Notes under the pieces: generated by a model | What the model saw: only the letters and a program-made list of their open reading frames with translations | Databases searched by the model: none | What the model was told of the DNA's origin: nothing | Shown here: positions 5,098-8,631 of the stretch, piece by piece | Layout: each line of letters opens with the position of its first letter | How positions within the stretch are numbered: the stretch's first letter is position 1 | Source: Gemmatimonadota bacterium | Lineage (GTDB): Bacteria > Latescibacterota > UBA2968 > UBA8231 | NCBI GenBank assembly: GCA_002712305.1 | Contig: PATE01000036.1 | Span: forward strand, 73,949-82,579 | Direction of reading: 5' to 3' | Length of the DNA stretch: 8,631 nt | Position numbers and translations under genes: made by a program

Positions 5098-7254
5098 TAA
5101 CGCACTGATCACGCCCGTGATCCCCGAGCGATTTCGAGTTCGCATCTCGGCCCGATTCATGCCATCCCGCAGCGACCAGTTCCACTGTCGGTCGGTCGGC
5201 TGCCACGGCCCCCCATCGATGCGCACCTCGTAGGTCTCGAAATCGGGCGTCGTCGTTTCCATCCACAACGCCAACTGACGGCCGTCCTGCTGACTCTGTG
5301 CTGTGAAGCGTGTCTGATTCAAGGTCGGATACAGGTCGGCGCGCCGGTTCGAATGGGTGGAGAAGTGACGCAGCGGGGGCACCTGATCATCGGCCCAGTT
5401 GAGATATCCATTCCACGACCACACCTCCGTACCCTGACTTACCGGCAGAGGGCGGGACCGGCTGAACACATCGAATCGTGGGATCACCCGGAAGTGGCAG
5501 AAACTGCGAAAGAGGAACATGGCTCCATGCTCACCTGAATTCACGGCATGTTCGTAGTCGCCGTCCCAGTAGGAGATCGGTAGATCCTCTACCAGCGCGT
5601 CGAGATCCTGCCGGTAGAGAAAGGGGCGCTCCCATGTCTCCACCTTGTCGAGTCGCTCGACGAGGGCCTGATGGATCTCTTCGGTGTCGAGGGGGGTCAG
5701 AGTACGACGATCGAAGAAGTAGTAGTCGCGCGTGGCATCGAGATGGATCCACTTGGCATGGTCATTCGACCAGACTTCGCAGATCTCGTGCCCCGTCATG
5801 CCTTCGCTGTGGAAGTTCAGGTGGCGGGCAACGAGACCGAAACTCTGCAGTGCAGCCACGAGTACGACGTTCGGATAGAGACACATCTTGTCCCGGCGTC
5901 GTTGCGAATACTCGTTCAATTCGATGCTGCAATCCTCGCCCCGGCGCAGGTCGATCCAGTCGAGGACATTCCACGGAAAGTGGCTGCAGTTGTCGAGGGG
6001 AATGTGATAGGCCCATCGGTGCAGACGCTGGATCGTCTCAAACTCCGTCTGTGCGCCGGCGACGACAGCGTCCAGTTCGCACTCGACGCGTAACTGCCGC
6101 AGCTGACGGCAACGCGGGTCTTCGTGCGGCATGTCATAGGAGGATCGCTGAATTTGCGCATTCTCTGCTGCAGCCACACGAGGCTTGTTCTGAGGACGGA
6201 TGGCGACCTGCGCTTCTATGGTCACACTCTCGAGGGATGGTGAGAGCCGGCGATCGGTCGTCGAGAAATCTGCTCTGAGTTGGACGTAGCGCCCCGAAAC
6301 CTCGGCGACGGGGGTGCCCGGTTTCCAGGTCGACCATTCGGTCCAGCCCGATTCGGGTGCGTCCCCCGGGTCGTCCCGCAGAGTACCATCAGAGGACGCA
6401 TCGTCAGTCGTCGGATGGGGGCCCGAACGCACGCACAGATCCAACGTGGTCGACTCGGGTGCATCCATGGCGCAGTGCAGCTGCAGCTGTTCGACCGTCC
6501 GATCGCCCTTGATGGCTTTATCCTGTTCGCCCGCTGCATCGAACACGGGGGAGACCCATTCACCCACCGACACGTATCGATCCAGCAGCAGGCGGATGAC
6601 GTATTCGCCGCGTTCCTGTGTCCACGTGACGCCGTCGTCGTGGCTGATCCTGCTGGCATGGGGAAGCTCGACGGGATCTGGCTGGCCCTTGGTGGCCTCA
6701 CGATCGTCGGCGATCATGATCTGCCAGCCCACGCCTCCATCGACGGCACTGAAGAGGATCTCGTTGTCTCCCGGTCGTAGCGCGTCCGCGGGGATGTCCA
6801 CGTAGTACCAGCGACTCCAGGACAATTCCTGATACTGTCGTGCGTCCGGTGTGGCCTGCGAGGAAGGGGGGCGCAGCACCGTTACCCCATTGATGGACAA
6901 CTGCAGTGTGGTCTGGTTTGCTTCGTCTTCGATGCCGACGAAACCGATCTGGACGGGTGTGCCATCGGCAATGGGGAGGTCGAGGGTTTTGCTGATCTGG
7001 GTGGTTCCGTCAAGTCGCATGAAGGGCTGGATGCCATGATCATCAGAGCGACCCGAACCTGGCGAATCACTCTCGACCACTTCGCCACGAAACAGGTGGA
7101 TCTGATCCTCCGCATCTCCCTTCCACAAGCCCAGGGCTCGATCCGCATCTTCATACAGCGCGGCGGCGTCGAAGGTTGTCGTGACAGCTTGTGAATCCGT
7201 TTCGCTCGCGGCGATCGGATCGTCCAGGGATGGTCGTGTCGTGTCTGTCGTCAT
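5083..7254 (-). CDS. Transglutaminase-fold protein with N-terminal beta-sandwich domains
   Basis: 723 aa. Residues about 80-225 look like a galactose-binding/jelly-roll sandwich (for example DIPADALRPGDNEILFSA). A second sandwich lies at about 228-350, ending in WTEWSTW and GRYVQLRADF followed by SPSLESVTIE, as in carbohydrate-binding-like domains. Residues about 400-515 form a transglutaminase/cysteine-protease-like domain. Cys458 (DKMCLYPNVVLVAAL) starts the core helix before FGLVARHLNF, His489 is in GHEICEVW, and Asp506 is in WIHLDATRDYY, so the Cys-His-Asp triad is complete. Residues about 645-723 resemble a C-terminal Ig/FN3-like sandwich (YEVRIDGGPW). The N-terminus is Asp/Thr/Ser-rich with no signal peptide or membrane segment, so cytoplasmic. 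Members of this fold act as proteases, transglutaminases or amide-cleaving enzymes including peptide N-glycanase; which applies is not determinable. GAGAAG (7260-7265) 5 nt before the ATG is a plausible ribosome binding site. It is last in a three-gene run, 36 bp after the sialidase-like gene. Confidence 0.85.
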   Translation of the reverse strand: MTTDTTRPSLDDPIAASETDSQAVTTTFDAAALYEDADRALGLWKGDAEDQIHLFRGEVVESDSPGSGRSDDHGIQPFMRLDGTTQISKTLDLPIADGTPVQIGFVGIEDEANQTTLQLSINGVTVLRPPSSQATPDARQYQELSWSRWYYVDIPADALRPGDNEILFSAVDGGVGWQIMIADDREATKGQPDPVELPHASRISHDDGVTWTQERGEYVIRLLLDRYVSVGEWVSPVFDAAGEQDKAIKGDRTVEQLQLHCAMDAPESTTLDLCVRSGPHPTTDDASSDGTLRDDPGDAPESGWTEWSTWKPGTPVAEVSGRYVQLRADFSTTDRRLSPSLESVTIEAQVAIRPQNKPRVAAAENAQIQRSSYDMPHEDPRCRQLRQLRVECELDAVVAGAQTEFETIQRLHRWAYHIPLDNCSHFPWNVLDWIDLRRGEDCSIELNEYSQRRRDKMCLYPNVVLVAALQSFGLVARHLNFHSEGMTGHEICEVWSNDHAKWIHLDATRDYYFFDRRTLTPLDTEEIHQALVERLDKVETWERPFLYRQDLDALVEDLPISYWDGDYEHAVNSGEHGAMFLFRSFCHFRVIPRFDVFSRSRPLPVSQGTEVWSWNGYLNWADDQVPPLRHFSTHSNRRADLYPTLNQTRFTAQSQQDGRQLALWMETTTPDFETYEVRIDGGPWQPTDRQWNWSLRDGMNRAEMRTRNRSGITGVISALSVVA
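5107..5122. terminator. Hairpin just past recQ, possible transcription end in convergent overlap
   Basis: GATCACG (5107-5113) and CGTGATC (5116-5122) form a perfect 7-bp inverted repeat with a 2-nt centre (or a 6-bp stem with a 4-nt loop), 10 nt after the recQ stop and inside the last codons of the opposite gene. No T-run follows on either strand, so it is not a standard intrinsic terminator. A repeat of this size is expected a few times in the window by chance. Position is the main reason to list it. Confidence 0.2.
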
Positions 7255-7290
7255 CGGTTCTTCTCGACTGGGTTTGTCAGCTGGGTCTGG

Positions 7291-8214
7291 TCAGGTGGCA
7301 GGGAGTTGGATCCTGGCCAGATAGATGCTCGTTTTTTCTTCGTGAGAGGAATAGTAGGTCATCCACAGCTCGTCGTCGTGCCACACCAGGCCGGGGTAGG
7401 AACAGTCGCCACCACTGGGAAGAATCAACGCCGGCTCGTAACTGGTTCGGGTCATGCGGGCCAGAATCGTGGCGGCCTTGCCATCCTCGCCTTTTCCGCG
7501 CGCTGAGGCCCACAGTCCACGTTCAGGTACGGAAATGAAGTTGGGCCCACCGAGACTCGCCTCGATCTGTGCGAAGGACCAATCCCGGTACGGGGGATGA
7601 CTTGAGCCGATCCAATCAGGCCGGATGAGAGCGATCATTTCACCATCGGGCATGATGCGGACCGTGGTTTCGCTCGCCGTCCACGTGTCATTCGGCAGGA
7701 TGAACTCGGTGATATAGGTCCAATCCAGGCCGTCGGCGGTCGAATAGAGAAAGCCGCGACGGGGATTGCTGCCGATGCCCAGCTTCGACACGCTGTAGGC
7801 CACACCCTCATGCCACGTAGCACGCCACAACCAGTGATCCTCGGCCAGGCAGCGAGCCGGCGCCGTGTAAGAAACGCCATCGTCGGAAAAACAGACGCGA
7901 GGGCTGCGGGTGAGATACTGCCCGTCGTCGGTTATGAAATTGGCGCTGGTGAGCAACATGACGCGGCCATCGGGCATGATCGAGAGCTTCGGATCACGCA
8001 GATCGATACCCTCTTCACCGATGTCGGCGACACTGCGCCACGTGTTGCCGTCGTCCGATTGCAGCACGCGGATTGTGGCCGGGCAATGTTCGTGACCCGC
8101 CGCCTCACGGCAGGGGCAGAGCCAGCCCTGGCCGAATCGGGTCAGATCGGTAAACGCGTTGTGCGGTGCGTGATCCCAGATCTTGACCAGGGAGAGGATC
8201 TCAGGTGACGCCAT
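7291..8214 (-). CDS. Sialidase-like beta-propeller protein with Asp boxes
   Basis: 307 aa from the ATG at 8214. The in-frame TTG at 8220 would add two residues; AGGAG at 8225-8229 sits 10 nt from the ATG and 4 nt from the TTG, so the choice is not certain. The pattern is that of sialidase/BNR-repeat six-bladed propellers. Asp boxes or degenerate forms are SDDGNTW (53-59), SDDGVSY (110-116) and STADGLDW (158-165). Early HNAFTDLTRF and CREA (Arg36), then LRDPKL (72-77), PDGRVMLL and a late YPGLVW with WMTYYSSHE match the blade core of exo-alpha-sialidase-like proteins common in planctomycete-type genomes. Whether it cleaves sialic acid is unknown; such proteins include many with other or no hydrolase activity. 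No signal peptide is present, unusual for a secreted sialidase. A Cys/His-rich loop at residues 33-44 is notable. It lies between a gamma-carbonic-anhydrase-like gene and a transglutaminase-fold gene on the same strand with 58- and 36-bp gaps, suggesting one transcript. Confidence 0.8.
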   Translation of the reverse strand: MASPEILSLVKIWDHAPHNAFTDLTRFGQGWLCPCREAAGHEHCPATIRVLQSDDGNTWRSVADIGEEGIDLRDPKLSIMPDGRVMLLTSANFITDDGQYLTRSPRVCFSDDGVSYTAPARCLAEDHWLWRATWHEGVAYSVSKLGIGSNPRRGFLYSTADGLDWTYITEFILPNDTWTASETTVRIMPDGEMIALIRPDWIGSSHPPYRDWSFAQIEASLGGPNFISVPERGLWASARGKGEDGKAATILARMTRTSYEPALILPSGGDCSYPGLVWHDDELWMTYYSSHEEKTSIYLARIQLPAT

Positions 8215-8224
8215 GATCAATCGA

Positions 8225-8229
8225 CTCCT
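8225..8229 (-). promoter_or_regulatory. Ribosome binding site of the sialidase-like gene
   Basis: AGGAG on the minus strand, 10 nt before the ATG at 8214 and 4 nt before an in-frame TTG at 8220. It supports translation initiation here but does not by itself separate the two starts; ATG is preferred on codon grounds. Confidence 0.6.
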
Positions 8230-8254
8230 GACTCGTTGAGGTCAGCAGGCCGTG

Positions 8255-8278
8255 GTCTCTATTCCACAGTCTCTATTC
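8255..8278. repeat. 10-bp tandem direct repeat spanning a stop codon
   Basis: GTCTCTATTC occurs at 8255-8264 and again at 8269-8278, a 14-bp period with 4 nt (CACA) between copies. The right-hand copy contains the stop codon (TAG, minus strand, 8275-8273) of the gamma-carbonic-anhydrase-like gene. It looks like a small local duplication; no function is claimed. Confidence 0.5.
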
Positions 8279-8631
8279 TGGGCCCAGCTTGCGTCGATAG
8301 GCCCAACCATTGTTGACGTAACCCTTCCAGTTGTCTTCAAAGCGCTGATGCCACTGCTCCGGCACGTCCCCCTTGGAGACAGCCGGCACACCTGCCCAGA
8401 ACGTGCCTGGTGGAATCTGCGTCCCTTCGCGTACGACTGAACCGGCCGCCACGAGGGCACCCTCGCCGACGACGGCGCCGTCGAGTATAGAGGCGGCCAT
8501 GCCGATGACGGCACGGGTGCCGACCGTGCAGGCGTGAATGAGACAATTGTGACCAACCGTCACTCGGTCACCCACGATCGCCGGCAGGTCTCTGCTGCAG
8601 TGGACGATGGTGCCGTCCTGGATATTGGTGT
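8273..8631 (-). CDS. Gamma-class carbonic anhydrase-like hexapeptide-repeat protein (5' end outside window)
   Basis: The frame is open from the window edge to a TAG at 8275-8273, giving 118 C-terminal residues; the true start lies beyond 8631. A GTG at 8575 is internal, because the upstream residues TNIQDGTIVHCSRDLPAIVG clearly continue the family pattern. The protein is a left-handed beta-helix with repeated hexapeptides (VGDRVTVGH, VGTRAVIG, VVGEGALVAAGSVV). NIQD (visible residues 2-5) and the three zinc histidines, His10 (TIVH), His27 (VGH) and His32 (LIH), keep the spacing of gamma carbonic anhydrases: Asp to His by 5 and the last two His by 5. The short gap between His10 and His27 lacks the acidic loop of the archaeal Cam enzyme and is closer to the YrdA/PaaY/CamH-type group. 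It ends with FWAGVPA and a helical tail typical of the group. Metal binding is likely; carbonic anhydrase activity is possible but many relatives have unknown roles. First gene visible of the three-gene run. Confidence 0.9.
   Translation of the reverse strand, partial: TNIQDGTIVHCSRDLPAIVGDRVTVGHNCLIHACTVGTRAVIGMAASILDGAVVGEGALVAAGSVVREGTQIPPGTFWAGVPAVSKGDVPEQWHQRFEDNWKGYVNNGWAYRRKLGPE

Noticed and set aside
5478-6278. 266-codon open frame on the plus strand inside the transglutaminase-fold gene
   Set aside because: Arg/Ser/Cys-rich translation with no domain character, lying opposite the transglutaminase triad; a frame shadow.
8273-8575. GTG at 8575 as the start of the gamma-carbonic-anhydrase-like gene
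   Set aside because: The frame stays open to the window edge, and the residues before it carry the conserved NIQD and first zinc histidine, so the gene is truncated by the window, not short.
1-8631. CRISPR arrays, tRNA, rRNA, transposase or phage genes
   Set aside because: No regularly spaced repeats, no cloverleaf-like or rRNA-like segments, and no mobile-element proteins were seen in reading both strands.

Overview
The window is gene-dense, GC-rich bacterial DNA carrying seven protein-coding genes, two of which run off the window edges. The mix is a Gfo/Idh/MocA oxidoreductase, a phytanoyl-CoA-dioxygenase-like protein with HEAT repeats, a sialidase-like beta-propeller, a transglutaminase-fold protein with beta-sandwich domains, and a secreted putative sugar-active enzyme. 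Such a mix is typical of uncultivated or marine polymer- and glycoconjugate-degrading lineages such as Latescibacterota, Poribacteria or Planctomycetota. That taxonomic guess is inference from gene content only. No rRNA, tRNA, CRISPR array, transposase, phage gene or integrase was seen.

Layout, left to right. (1) 1-401, minus: N-terminal part of a secreted protein with a signal peptide and the start of a probable TIM-barrel-like domain, truncated by the window edge. (2) 402-493: a 92-bp divergent intergenic region. (3) 494-1507, plus: Gfo/Idh/MocA-family dehydrogenase with a good ribosome binding site. (4) 1518-2966, minus: Fe(II)/2-oxoglutarate dioxygenase of the PhyH family fused to about six HEAT repeats, convergent with gene 3 after only 10 bp. 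(5) 2967-3174: a 208-bp divergent intergenic region with three CAGGTCA-type half sites. (6) 3175-5097, plus: RecQ-family DNA helicase in which the zinc cysteines lie C-terminal to the winged-helix-like region. (7) 5083-7254, 7291-8214 and 8273-8631, all minus: a tightly spaced putative operon. In transcription order it encodes a gamma-class carbonic anhydrase-like hexapeptide protein (5' end outside the window), a sialidase-like Asp-box protein, and a transglutaminase-fold protein. The last gene overlaps the 3' end of recQ by 15 bp, tail to tail.

How the genes may work together. The left gene pair and the right operon both look like carbohydrate or glycoconjugate metabolism: a secreted enzyme beside a sugar-type dehydrogenase, and a sialidase-like protein beside a Cys-His-Asp transglutaminase-fold protein with carbohydrate-binding-like sandwich domains. 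Neither the sialidase-like nor the transglutaminase-fold protein shows a signal peptide, so they probably act in the cytoplasm. The recQ gene is a DNA-repair housekeeping-type gene with no evident functional link to its neighbours.

I do not see a clear-cut new defence or mobile system. The least ordinary items are the dioxygenase-HEAT fusion and the transglutaminase/sialidase-like operon.
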